A DNA stretch of 64,000 nucleotides, taken from the NCBI GenBank assembly GCA_025757845.1, contig CP107211.1:1984001-2048000 (forward strand). Reading direction: 5' to 3'. The translations under genes were made by a program, and so were the position numbers. The notes below the pieces were generated by a model. The model saw only the letters and a program-made list of their open reading frames with translations. It searched no databases and was not told the origin of the DNA. Positions within the stretch are counted from its first letter, which is position 1. Every line of letters starts with the position of its first letter. Below, in pieces: positions 1-7,535 of the stretch. The stretch comes from Oscillospiraceae bacterium (lineage in GTDB: Bacteria > Bacillota > Clostridia > Oscillospirales > Ruminococcaceae).

Positions 1-60
1 GCAGGCGATGAGCAGCGCGGTCAGCAGGGTGATGCGCCATTGCAGGGACAAATGTTTCAT
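1..60 (-). CDS. Sensor histidine kinase, N-terminal fragment (runs off the window)
   Basis: Only the first 20 codons are present. They read Met-Lys-His-Leu followed by a hydrophobic stretch (ITLLTALLIAC), the start of a first membrane helix. The ATG at 60 overlaps the TGA of the response regulator gene (ATGA), the usual coupling of a kinase gene to its regulator. The kinase call therefore rests on context plus the membrane start; no catalytic domain is visible here. Confidence 0.6.
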   Translation of the reverse strand, partial: MKHLSLQWRITLLTALLIAC

Positions 61-734
61 TGCACCTCACCTCCGATCTCGTAGCCTTCCCCGATGCGGT
101 TGCGGATGGGGTCGTAGCCCAGCGCCGCCCGCAGTTTTTTGCGCAGGGCAGAGATATGCACCCGGATGGAGTTGCTGAAGCTGTCTACGCTGCCGTCCCA
201 GACGTGCTCGATGAGCTCCTCCTGACTGACCGGGCGGCCCTGATGCAGCAGCAGATATTCCAGTACGCCGCTCTCCTTCCGCGTCAGGGCAAGGGTCTGA
301 CCGTCCACAGCAGCAACGCGGCTGCGGGTGTTGAAGCTCAGTCGTCCGCAGCACAGGCAGACATCCTGCTGGATAAATTTGCGCCGGGTCAGGCTGCGCA
401 CCCGAGCTTCCAGCTCTGCAAGGTGAAAGGGCTTGGAAAGGTAATCGTTCGCCCCGGCATCCAGTCCCTCCACCTTATCTGCGATCTCGCTGCGCGCTGA
501 TAAGATCAGCACACAGGTCTCAAGGTCGTGCCGGCGCAGGGTGCGCAGCACCTGCATTCCGTCCACCTTGGGCAGGTTGAGGTCCAGCAGTACAAGGTCG
601 TACCGCTCTGCCGCCAGCGCTTCCAGCGCGGCCTCGCCGTCTGCGCAGGCATCCACCTCGTACCCGGACAGCCGCAGCTTTCGGGCAATATCCTCCCGCA
701 GGGAGTGCTCGTCCTCTACCACCAAAAGGCGCAT
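57..734 (-). CDS. OmpR/PhoB-family response regulator
   Basis: 225 aa. The N-terminal receiver domain (about residues 1-115) starts MRLLVVEDE with the acidic pair and has the phosphoacceptor Asp in LVLLDLNLP and the conserved Lys in SKPF. The C-terminal Trans_reg_C winged helix has SNSIRVHISALRKKL as recognition helix and ends in the GEGYEI wing. I start at the ATG at 734 because a GGAAAGGTGG ribosome site precedes it; an open frame continues upstream but has no such site and crosses the promoter. The gene is cotranscribed with the kinase that follows. It probably controls itself and the divergent redox operon through the direct repeat at 800-822. Confidence 0.93.
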   Translation of the reverse strand: MRLLVVEDEHSLREDIARKLRLSGYEVDACADGEAALEALAAERYDLVLLDLNLPKVDGMQVLRTLRRHDLETCVLILSARSEIADKVEGLDAGANDYLSKPFHLAELEARVRSLTRRKFIQQDVCLCCGRLSFNTRSRVAAVDGQTLALTRKESGVLEYLLLHQGRPVSQEELIEHVWDGSVDSFSNSIRVHISALRKKLRAALGYDPIRNRIGEGYEIGGEVQ

Positions 735-786
735 CTTTGTTTTCCACCTTTCCCATAAAAATTGCGTTTTTTCTTCATTATAACAG

Positions 787-858
787 ATTATAGCAGACGG
801 TGTTAAGATTCGTGTTAAGATTTTCTTAGCAAAGATTTTATCCCGCATGGTGTATACT
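787..858. promoter_or_regulatory. Divergent promoter region with response-regulator-type direct repeat
   Basis: The 11-mer GTGTTAAGATT occurs twice (800-810 and 812-822), a perfect direct repeat with 12-bp period, the layout expected for an OmpR-family dimer site. On the minus strand an extended -10 (TG-C-TATAAT, -10 at 787-792) leads to the response regulator. On the plus strand a TATACT at 853-858 leads to the CXXC/polyferredoxin/TlpA operon, and it lacks a good -35, as expected for an activated promoter. The binding is inferred, not shown. Confidence 0.6.
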
Positions 859-885
859 GATGCCATCAAACAACAGGAGGCTATG

Positions 886-1029
886 ATGTTCATGACGAAA
901 AAACAGGCGCAGCTGCTTTTGCTGGCCGCCGGGGTGCTGATGCTGCTGTTCGGCTTATGGCGGGGCGAGGCCGACACCGTATTTTCAAAAGCCATCCGGC
1001 TGTGTATGGAGTGTGTGGGCATTGGATAA
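886..1029 (+). CDS. Small CXXC-motif membrane protein (CD1871A-like)
   Basis: 47 aa with one transmembrane helix (AQLLLLAAGVLMLLFGLW) followed by a short tail ending CMECVGIG, which holds a CxxC pair next to the membrane. This matches the family named after C. difficile CD1871A, found beside polyferredoxin and TlpA-like genes. The AGGAGG at 875-880 suits the ATG at 886; ATGs at 883 and 892 are alternatives. The stop codon lies inside the start region of the next gene, so the two are translationally coupled. The cysteine pair suggests electron or thiol transfer with the two downstream proteins. Confidence 0.7.
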   Translation: MFMTKKQAQLLLLAAGVLMLLFGLWRGEADTVFSKAIRLCMECVGIG

Positions 1030-1912
1030 GAAAACAAAAAAGCTTTCTCCCCTTGCCCGCTTCCGGGGCTTTATACAAGCCGGGGCTACCCTGCTGACCA
1101 ACATTCACCTGCCCAATTTTGCAAAAGGAACGCTGTATCAGGGCGGCGGAAAGCACGTCTGCGTGCCGGGGCTGAACTGCTATTCCTGCCCGGGCGCGGC
1201 CGGTGCCTGTCCGGTGGGAGCATTCCAGGCGGTGGTGGGCTCTTCCAAGTTCCGCTTTTCCTACTACATTACCGGCATCCTCATCCTCTTTGGGGTGCTG
1301 CTGGGGCGGTTCATCTGCGGTTTCCTCTGCCCATTCGGGTGGTTTCAGGAGCTTTTGCACAAGATCCCATCCCCCAAGCTCTCCACCAAAAAGCTGAAGC
1401 CGCTGCGCTATTTAAAGTATGCGGTGCTGCTGGTCATGGTGGTGCTGCTGCCTTTGCTGGCGGTCAATGAGCTGGGTATGGGCGACCCCTTCTTCTGCAA
1501 ATATCTCTGCCCGCAGGGCGTGCTGGAGGGTGCCATTCCCCTCTCCCTGACCAATGCGGGCATCCGCGCTGCGCTGGGCAAGCTGTTCACATGGAAGGCC
1601 TGCATCCTGCTGGCGGTCATCGTGGGCAGCGTGGTGTTCTACCGCCCCTTCTGCAAGTGGCTGTGCCCGCTGGGCGCGTTCTATGCGCTGCTGAACAAGG
1701 TCTCGCTGTTCCAGATGCGCGTAGACACCCACAAATGCGTTTCCTGCGGAGCCTGTGCAAAGGCTTGCAAGATGGACGTAGACATTACCAAGACCCCCAA
1801 CCACGCCGAATGTATCCGCTGCGGGATGTGCATGAAAGCCTGCCCCACGGACGCCATTCAGTACAAGTTCGGGCTGGGGGACCAATCAAATACCGAAACA
1901 ACAAAGGAGTAA
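1022..1912 (+). CDS. NapH/MauN-type 4Fe-4S polyferredoxin membrane protein
   Basis: About 296 aa. Membrane segments alternate with cysteine motifs of the NapH type (CGFLCPFGWFQELL, CKYLCPQG, CKWLCPLGAF). A C-terminal two-cluster ferredoxin domain has CVSCGACAKAC and CIRCGMCMKACP. A Cys-rich CYSCPGAAGACPVG lies near the N-terminus. The family moves electrons across or along the membrane. The start is uncertain: GTG at 1013 is almost on top of the GGAG at 1008-1011, while TTG at 1022 has a proper 10-base spacing and overlaps the previous stop, so I prefer TTG. Between a CxxC membrane peptide and a TlpA-like lipoprotein, it probably supplies reductant to extracytoplasmic thiols. Confidence 0.82.
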   Translation: MDKKTKKLSPLARFRGFIQAGATLLTNIHLPNFAKGTLYQGGGKHVCVPGLNCYSCPGAAGACPVGAFQAVVGSSKFRFSYYITGILILFGVLLGRFICGFLCPFGWFQELLHKIPSPKLSTKKLKPLRYLKYAVLLVMVVLLPLLAVNELGMGDPFFCKYLCPQGVLEGAIPLSLTNAGIRAALGKLFTWKACILLAVIVGSVVFYRPFCKWLCPLGAFYALLNKVSLFQMRVDTHKCVSCGACAKACKMDVDITKTPNHAECIRCGMCMKACPTDAIQYKFGLGDQSNTETTKE

Positions 1913-1916
1913 AACC

Positions 1917-2798
1917 ATGAAGATCCATCGTATCGCCGCACTTTTGCTCAGCCTTGTGCTGGCTTTCAGCCTTGCCGCCTGCGGGCAGGGCGCATCCTCT
2001 GCATCTTCTGCATCCTCTTCTGCCGCTTCCTCTGCGGCAGCAGAAAGCAAAACCGAGGAGCAGCTGCTGGCCGAGGAAAACGAGATCCTTTCCGCAAACG
2101 ATGCCCTGTGGGAGAAGGTATTCGCCTCTATGGACAAGAACGTGACCGAAACCACGATCAGCGCCAACTACGGCGATTTTCTGCTCAGCGCTGTGGAAAA
2201 GGCCAAGGATCAGTTCTCGGACGAGGAGTACAAGACCCTGACCGCAGATGCCGAAAAGATTCGTGCCATCGAGGAGCAGATCGCCGCTCTTGCCCCCGCA
2301 GACGAGGCTTCTTCCGGTGCTGCCGCACAGGGCACCGCCTTCCCCAAGTTTGAGGGCAGCGATTTAGAGGGCAACCCTGTGGACAACAGCCTGTTTGCGG
2401 GCAACGCCTTTACGGTGGTGAATTTCTGGTTCAACGGCTGCAAGCCCTGCGTGGAGGAGTTGGACGACCTGAACGCCCTGAACGAGGAGGTCAAGGCACA
2501 GGGCGGTGAGGTCATCGGCATCAACACCGAGACGCTGGACGGCAACCAGCAGGGCATTGATGCCGCCAAAAAGCTGCTGGAGACAACGGGCGCAAGCTAC
2601 CGCAACATCTACTTTGCCTCCGGCAGTGAGGCCGGCAAGTTTGCACTGAACATCATGGCCTTCCCCACCACCTACGTTTTTGACCGGGACGGCAACGTTG
2701 TGGGGCAGCCCCTGCTTGGCGGCATCGACAAGGAAGAAAACCTTGCCGCTCTGCAAAAAAATATCGACGCCGCCCTTGCCAAGGACAGCGCCAAATAA
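1917..2798 (+). CDS. TlpA/ResA-like thioredoxin-fold lipoprotein
   Basis: 293 aa. A lipoprotein signal ends LAAC, with Cys22 as the lipidated residue, followed by a Ser/Ala-rich linker and a helical stretch. The C-terminal AhpC/TSA-Redoxin domain (about 145-290) has the active site WFNGCKPCVEEL with Cys175 and Cys178 and the cis-Pro region MAFPTTYVFD. It should act outside the membrane as a thiol reductase. It begins 4 bases after the polyferredoxin stop with AAAGGAG before the ATG, so the three genes form one operon. The direct substrate is unknown. Confidence 0.9.
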   Translation: MKIHRIAALLLSLVLAFSLAACGQGASSASSASSSAASSAAAESKTEEQLLAEENEILSANDALWEKVFASMDKNVTETTISANYGDFLLSAVEKAKDQFSDEEYKTLTADAEKIRAIEEQIAALAPADEASSGAAAQGTAFPKFEGSDLEGNPVDNSLFAGNAFTVVNFWFNGCKPCVEELDDLNALNEEVKAQGGEVIGINTETLDGNQQGIDAAKKLLETTGASYRNIYFASGSEAGKFALNIMAFPTTYVFDRDGNVVGQPLLGGIDKEENLAALQKNIDAALAKDSAK

Positions 2799-2811
2799 AC
2801 CTTTCTCCCCT

Positions 2812-2834
2812 GCCGCCTTCGGGCGGCTTTTTTA
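2812..2834 (+). terminator. Rho-independent terminator of the redox operon
   Basis: Perfect stem GCCGCC / GGCGGC with a TTCG tetraloop (2812-2827) followed by six T, 14 bases after the tlpA-like stop. Confidence 0.92.
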
Positions 2835-2924
2835 TTTGCGGTGTGCATTGCCATGCACGCCCGGGTGCCGGACGGAATACGCTGGGGCAGAAGCATACTT
2901 TTACCAGCAAAGGAGCGTATCTCC

Positions 2925-3548
2925 ATGAAAAACACCGGAACTCTCCGCATCCAGACCTTTGCGGCCCGCCAGTCTGCCCCCATGGAGGGGGTGACCGTTG
3001 CGGTGCAGGGGGACGGCTTTACCCTGCACTGCATCACCGATGCGACCGGCAGCGCCGCCGATATTCCCATTGAAGCCCCCGCCTGCACCCTCTCGCTGGA
3101 CGAGGACAACACCATCCGCCCTTACGCCGTTGTCAGCCTGACCGCCGCAAAATCCGGCTACCGCACCGTGCGCATTGAGGGCATCCAGATCTTTGCCGGG
3201 CAGATCACACTGGCACAGCCTGCGATGATTCCGGTCACGGAGGAAGGCAAGGACATCCCGAACGCGCCCATCGTCATCCCGCCGCACCCTTTGTTTGCGG
3301 GCAGCGGCGGCAGCGGTGCACAGCCGGTGGAAAACTGCACGCCCCGGGTGCTGGACAAGGTGATCATCCCCAAAAACATCACGGTGCATCTGGGCAAACC
3401 GGCCGCCTCAGCCCGCAACGTGACCGTGTCATTCCGGGATTATATCGCCAATGTCGCCTCCAGCGAGGTATACCCCACCTGGGCGGACGAAAATAACCCA
3501 ACGGGTCATCCAGAGCTTTTTTCGTTCAAAAGTTCCATTCAATCGTAA
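2925..3548 (+). pseudogene. Peptidoglycan-binding protein, 5' half (interrupted by the integrative element)
   Basis: The ATG at 2925 follows an AAAGGAG. It encodes a domain starting MKNTGTLRIQTFAARQSAPM and continuing to Tyr-Pro-Thr-Trp at codons 183-186. After Trp186 (TGG at 3480-3482) the frame enters element DNA and stops 22 aa later at 3548. The rest of the protein (PEQALRANIHCQ...) resumes in exactly the same frame at 20540. Joined, the two parts give an 866-aa protein with an N-terminal domain of unknown role and six C-terminal PG_binding_1-like repeats. As it stands the gene is split. It would be whole again if the element excised precisely. Confidence 0.9.
3480..3501. other. attL of the 17-kb integrative element
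   Basis: Host sequence ends at the TGG of 3480-3482, and element sequence follows with the arm AAAATAACCCAA at 3490-3501. The arm is the exact reverse complement of TTGGGTTATTTT at 20520-20531 on the other side. The shared dinucleotide is TG at 3480-3481. Confidence 0.88.
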
Positions 3549-5091
3549 TTTTTTGCTCTCCGGTAATCGGATCTTTTGGGCTGACAATGACCCGATGGAC
3601 CAACCGTACAACAAGTTCACGGGTCAGCTGTGAAACCTGTGCCAGTTCACGGACACGCTGCCTCTGCGTCTTGATCACACTGGTCTCTTCCTGCTGTTGT
3701 TCCAGTTCCGCTTCCAATGTATCGATCCGGGTCTCTGCCTTTTTCACTTCTTCCAGAAAGGTCTGGTTCATTTCAGAAAACTGAACGGCATCAATTAAAC
3801 CTGACGCCTTATCCAAATACAGTTCCTGCATGGCCTTGCGCCGCCGGTCTGCTTCGCTTTTCAACCGTTTCAACTCGTCGCGCTTGGCCTGCTCTCGCTG
3901 CTGGATGGGGTCATCCTGTTCTGGAAGGGTAACTTTTTCAGGGTCAAAATAGTCTGCCGCATACGCCCGGATACGTTCCAGTACAGCATTCTCCAATGCG
4001 TTCATCTCTGTACAGGTCTTGTTGCCGCACACTTCCGGTGCGCGCTGGTGCATCCGGCAGCGAACATAACGTATCCGGGTACCGTCTGCCCGGGGAGGAC
4101 GGCCAGTCTGCTCCATGATACAGCCGCAGCAGCTGCACACTACTTTCCGTGCCAAAGGATGGATCATACCGCCGACAGCACTTCGGGTGCGCCCCTGCAT
4201 CATCCTCTGAACCGTTTCAAACGTTTCTCGCTCAATGATAGCTTCATGCATATTTTCTACAACGATCCACTGCGATTTTGGAATCCAAATCGTCTTTTCA
4301 GACTTGTAACTTACCTTTTTATGCTTTCCCTGCACCATATTTCCGATATAAAGCTGATCATGCAATATTTGATATACGGTGGGACTGCTCCAAAGAGCTG
4401 CATTTGTATTCTTCAATGCAATGCGGTAATGGATGCCATGCAGCTGCTTATAGGCCGTTGGACTTGGAATTTTTTCATCATTCAGGATGCGTGCGATCTT
4501 GTGTGTGCCGATTCCGTTAAGAGCCATGGAGAAGATCCGCCTTACCACTTCGGCTGCTTCCGGGTCGATGATGAGTTTTCCTTTTGCATTTGGGTCTTTG
4601 CAGTATCCATACCGTGCAAAAGAACCGATAAACAGTCCCTCTTTCCGTTTATGGTCGAGGACTGAGCGCACATTGGTGGACAGATCTTCCAGATACCATT
4701 CGTTGATCAAGCCGTTGATCTGGCGAGATTTTTTGTTCGCGGTATCGTTGGTATCCACATGGTCTACCACCGCAATGAAGCGGATTCCCCACTCCATGAA
4801 CTTTCCGTGCAGATATTTTTCCACGAGTTCCATGTCACGGGTAAAACGGGATTGCGTTTTGGCCAGTACCACATCAAACTGATGTTCACTTGCGGCTTGC
4901 AGCATCGAATTGAATGCCGGACGGTTCCGGTCGATGCCGGAATAATCCTCATCCGAATAGATCTGGTAAATATCAAATCCTTTCTCAATGGCGTACTGGA
5001 GCAGCATCGACTTTTGATTCTGAATGCTCTCCGATTCGCCAATTTTATCTTCATCTTCTTTGCTCAGGCGGCAATAAATTGCTGCTTTCAT
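3526..5091 (-). CDS. Large serine recombinase (element integrase)
   Basis: 521 aa. The resolvase domain (1-150) starts MKAAIYCRLSKEDED, with the catalytic Ser10, and includes the SRFTRD motif. It is followed by a recombinase domain, a zinc ribbon (CSCCGC ... CGNKTC) and a long coiled coil ending in a short beta tail, the usual order for TnpX-like large serine recombinases. The ATG at 5091 has GGGGGAAAA upstream; an upstream in-frame extension lacks a site. The gene ends next to attL, so it is the obvious enzyme for integration and, with a directionality factor, excision. Confidence 0.95.
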   Translation of the reverse strand: MKAAIYCRLSKEDEDKIGESESIQNQKSMLLQYAIEKGFDIYQIYSDEDYSGIDRNRPAFNSMLQAASEHQFDVVLAKTQSRFTRDMELVEKYLHGKFMEWGIRFIAVVDHVDTNDTANKKSRQINGLINEWYLEDLSTNVRSVLDHKRKEGLFIGSFARYGYCKDPNAKGKLIIDPEAAEVVRRIFSMALNGIGTHKIARILNDEKIPSPTAYKQLHGIHYRIALKNTNAALWSSPTVYQILHDQLYIGNMVQGKHKKVSYKSEKTIWIPKSQWIVVENMHEAIIERETFETVQRMMQGRTRSAVGGMIHPLARKVVCSCCGCIMEQTGRPPRADGTRIRYVRCRMHQRAPEVCGNKTCTEMNALENAVLERIRAYAADYFDPEKVTLPEQDDPIQQREQAKRDELKRLKSEADRRRKAMQELYLDKASGLIDAVQFSEMNQTFLEEVKKAETRIDTLEAELEQQQEETSVIKTQRQRVRELAQVSQLTRELVVRLVHRVIVSPKDPITGEQKITIEWNF

Positions 5092-5169
5092 GATTTTCCC
5101 CCTTCTTTTTGTACACGAGCATCCATGCGCAGCATAACGCATCTCTCCTTCAAATTCAGGGATGCCACA

Positions 5170-5310
5170 TCAGGTGCAGGCTCTTGAAGGAACGGCATTT
5201 AACAATCCATTGATGATATATCGCTCAAATTCCTTTTGGAAATCTTCTTTGCGCTGCTCGTTGTTGTCCGAACGAAATTTTTCGTGCAGAATAAAAGGAG
5301 TTTTTTTCAT
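5170..5310 (-). CDS. 46-aa protein upstream of the integrase (possible directionality factor)
   Basis: The ATG at 5310 is preceded by a strong AAAGGGGG. The product is 46 aa, charged and mostly helical (KKTPFILHEKFRSDNNEQ, then a C-terminal amphipathic segment). It sits 78 bases before the recombinase start on the same strand. I do not recognise a family. Position and size fit a recombination directionality factor, but that is only inference from context. Confidence 0.55.
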   Translation of the reverse strand: MKKTPFILHEKFRSDNNEQRKEDFQKEFERYIINGLLNAVPSRACT

Positions 5311-5431
5311 TGAATCCCCCTTTTCGGTCCACTTGGTTGTGATATGTGTCACTTCAGTCTATTTCCAGTCAGCGAAATTCAGAACCTTCCAGATTTTTCA
5401 TGCAAAATATTGCAAGACGTTCAAAATCAGC

Positions 5432-5460
5432 TTGAAACACTTTTGTTGCAATGGTACAAT
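5432..5460 (+). promoter_or_regulatory. Sigma-A promoter for the SBP-kinase-GGDEF operon
   Basis: TTGAAA (5432-5437), 17-bp spacer, TACAAT (5455-5460), then a leader of about 150 bases to the lipoprotein start at 5618. No gene is seen in 5311-5617 apart from this promoter and the hairpin at 5553-5588. Confidence 0.7.
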
Positions 5461-5552
5461 AATATTGTCATATTATGGGAAAATCAGCGCAAAGCCCAGT
5501 GCGGACAGGCCGCGAGCGCGGGGATTCCTGTGGGGTGTGTAAGAATCGCTAC

Positions 5553-5588
5553 GGCAGCACTGCGCTACTGCACCTGCGCAGTGCTGCC
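5553..5588 (+). promoter_or_regulatory. Leader hairpin before the SBP gene
   Basis: A perfect 13-bp inverted repeat (GGCAGCACTGCGC at 5553-5565 and its complement at 5576-5588, 10-base loop) lies in the leader, 12 bases before the GAGGAAGG ribosome site. There is no T run after it, so it is more likely a control or stability element than a terminator. The function is unknown. Confidence 0.5.
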
Positions 5589-5617
5589 CTCCGATACTGT
5601 GAGGAAGGTATATTTGC

Positions 5618-7531
5618 ATGATGAAAAAGATCTCCCGCCGCTCGTTTTTGCAGGTCTGCGGCATTACTGCGGCAACGGCAGCACTGACCGCCTGCGGCAG
5701 CGGTAAGGCCGAGGGCGGCAAGAGCAGCAGCCAGAACGGCAAGATCCAGATCACTTTTTATCTGTGGGATCGCTCCATGATGAAAGCGCTTACTCCGTGG
5801 CTGGAAGAAAAATTCCCGGAGTATGAGTTCAACTTCATTCAGGGCTTCAACACCATGGACTACTACCGCGATCTGCTGAACCGTGCGGAGCAGCTGCCGG
5901 ATATCATCACCTGCCGCCGCTTCTCCCTGAACGATGCGGCTCCTTTGGCAGAGCACCTGATGGACCTGAGCACGACCGAGGTTGCAGGCACCTTCTATTC
6001 CAGCTACCTGAACAACAATCAGGAGCCGGACGGTGCGATCCGCTGGCTGCCCATGTGCGCCGAGGTGGACGGCACGGCTGCAAATGTCGATTTGTTTGCT
6101 CAGTACAACATCCCCCTGCCCACCAACTACGCTGAGTTCGTGGCGGCCATCAATGCCTTTGAGGCTGTCGGCATCAAGGGCTATCAGGCAGACTGGAGGT
6201 ATGACTACACCTGTCTGGAAACCATGCAGGGCAGCGCTATCCCGGAGCTGATGAGCCTGGAGGGCACCACATGGCGCAGGAACTACGAGAGCGAGACCGA
6301 GGACGGCTCCACCGGTCTGGACGATGTGGTATGGCCGAAGGTCTTTGAAAAATACGAGCAGTTCCTCAAGGATGTGCGGGTGCAGCCCGGTGACGATCGG
6401 TTGGAGTTGAATCCCATTGCCAAGCCTTTCTATGCGCGGCAGACCGCCATGATCCGCACCACCGCAGGCATAGCGGATGTAATGCCTGACCAGTACGGCT
6501 TTCATGCATCGATTCTGCCCTATTTCGGCGAGACTGCCAACGATAGCTGGCTGCTGACCTACCCCATGTGTCAGGCAGCAGTTTCCAACACAGTAGCGCA
6601 GGACGAAGCAAAGCTGGCTGCCGTGCTGAAGGTACTTGAGGCTGTGTACAGTGCAGAGGGTCAGAGCAAGATGGCTGGCGGTGCTGCTGTACTGTCTTAT
6701 AACAAGGAGATCAATATTACCTCCTCCACTTCTCTGGAACAGGTTGCGGATATCATCAGCGCAAATCATCTGTATATGCGTCTGGCTTCCACCGAGATCT
6801 TCCGCATTTCGGAAGATGTAGGACACAAGATGATCACCGGCGAATACGATGCCAAGGCCGCATACGATGCGTTCCATGAGCAGCTGATCACCCCCAGAGC
6901 GGATCCCGAAGCCGAGGTGCTGTTCACCCAGAATACCGCATACTCCATCGACATGACCGACCACGGCAGCGCTGCGGCTTCCTCGCTGATGAACGCCCTG
7001 CGCGCCACCTATGATGCGTCTATTGCAGTCGGTTATTCGCCGCTGGTGTCCACCTCCATCTACTGCGGCGAGTACAGCAAGCAGCAGATTTTGTGGGTGA
7101 TGGCTGGCAACTACGCTGTCTCGCAGGGTGAATATACCGGTGCAGAGCTGCGGCAGATGATGGAGTGGCTGGTAAACGTGAAGGACAACGGTGCAAACCC
7201 CATCCGTCACCGGAATTATATGCCCGTGACCAGCGGCATGGAATACAAGGTGACCGAATACGAGCAGGGCAAGTTCCGTCTGGAAGAGCTTACCATCAAC
7301 GGTGCACCGCTGGACGATACCGCCACCTATACCGTATTTGTGGCGGGCATTGATGTGTGGATAGAAAACGAGGTCTACTGCAACTGCCCCATGCCGGAGA
7401 ACCTGAAAGCCAAGCGGACGGAATACGCCATTGAAGGGGCAGAAAGCCGCTCCTGCCTGAAGGATTCGCTGGCGGTCAGCAAGCAGTTCCCCGCCCCCTC
7501 CGAGTATCTGACCATTGTACAGGGAGAATAA
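5618..7531 (+). CDS. Lipoprotein: extracellular solute-binding domain fused to 5'-nucleotidase C-terminal-like domain
   Basis: 637 aa. The export signal has SRRSFLQ at residues 6-12 (twin-arginine-like) and a lipobox ending at Cys26. Residues about 45-420 look like a family-1 (sugar-type) binding protein, including the PDIITCRRFSLNDAAPLAEHL region. Residues about 440-630 resemble the C-terminal domain of 5'-nucleotidases: TGAELRQMMEWLVN, then a GMEYKV and LTINGAPLDDTATYTVFVAG pattern. No metallophosphoesterase domain is present, so it probably binds rather than cleaves. It is followed 5 bases later by a hybrid kinase with a large extracytoplasmic sensor and has a paralogue at 18398-20263 paired the same way. 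I infer that it presents ligand to the kinase. Confidence 0.8.
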   Translation: MMKKISRRSFLQVCGITAATAALTACGSGKAEGGKSSSQNGKIQITFYLWDRSMMKALTPWLEEKFPEYEFNFIQGFNTMDYYRDLLNRAEQLPDIITCRRFSLNDAAPLAEHLMDLSTTEVAGTFYSSYLNNNQEPDGAIRWLPMCAEVDGTAANVDLFAQYNIPLPTNYAEFVAAINAFEAVGIKGYQADWRYDYTCLETMQGSAIPELMSLEGTTWRRNYESETEDGSTGLDDVVWPKVFEKYEQFLKDVRVQPGDDRLELNPIAKPFYARQTAMIRTTAGIADVMPDQYGFHASILPYFGETANDSWLLTYPMCQAAVSNTVAQDEAKLAAVLKVLEAVYSAEGQSKMAGGAAVLSYNKEINITSSTSLEQVADIISANHLYMRLASTEIFRISEDVGHKMITGEYDAKAAYDAFHEQLITPRADPEAEVLFTQNTAYSIDMTDHGSAAASSLMNALRATYDASIAVGYSPLVSTSIYCGEYSKQQILWVMAGNYAVSQGEYTGAELRQMMEWLVNVKDNGANPIRHRNYMPVTSGMEYKVTEYEQGKFRLEELTINGAPLDDTATYTVFVAGIDVWIENEVYCNCPMPENLKAKRTEYAIEGAESRSCLKDSLAVSKQFPAPSEYLTIVQGE

Positions 7532-7535
7532 ACTC

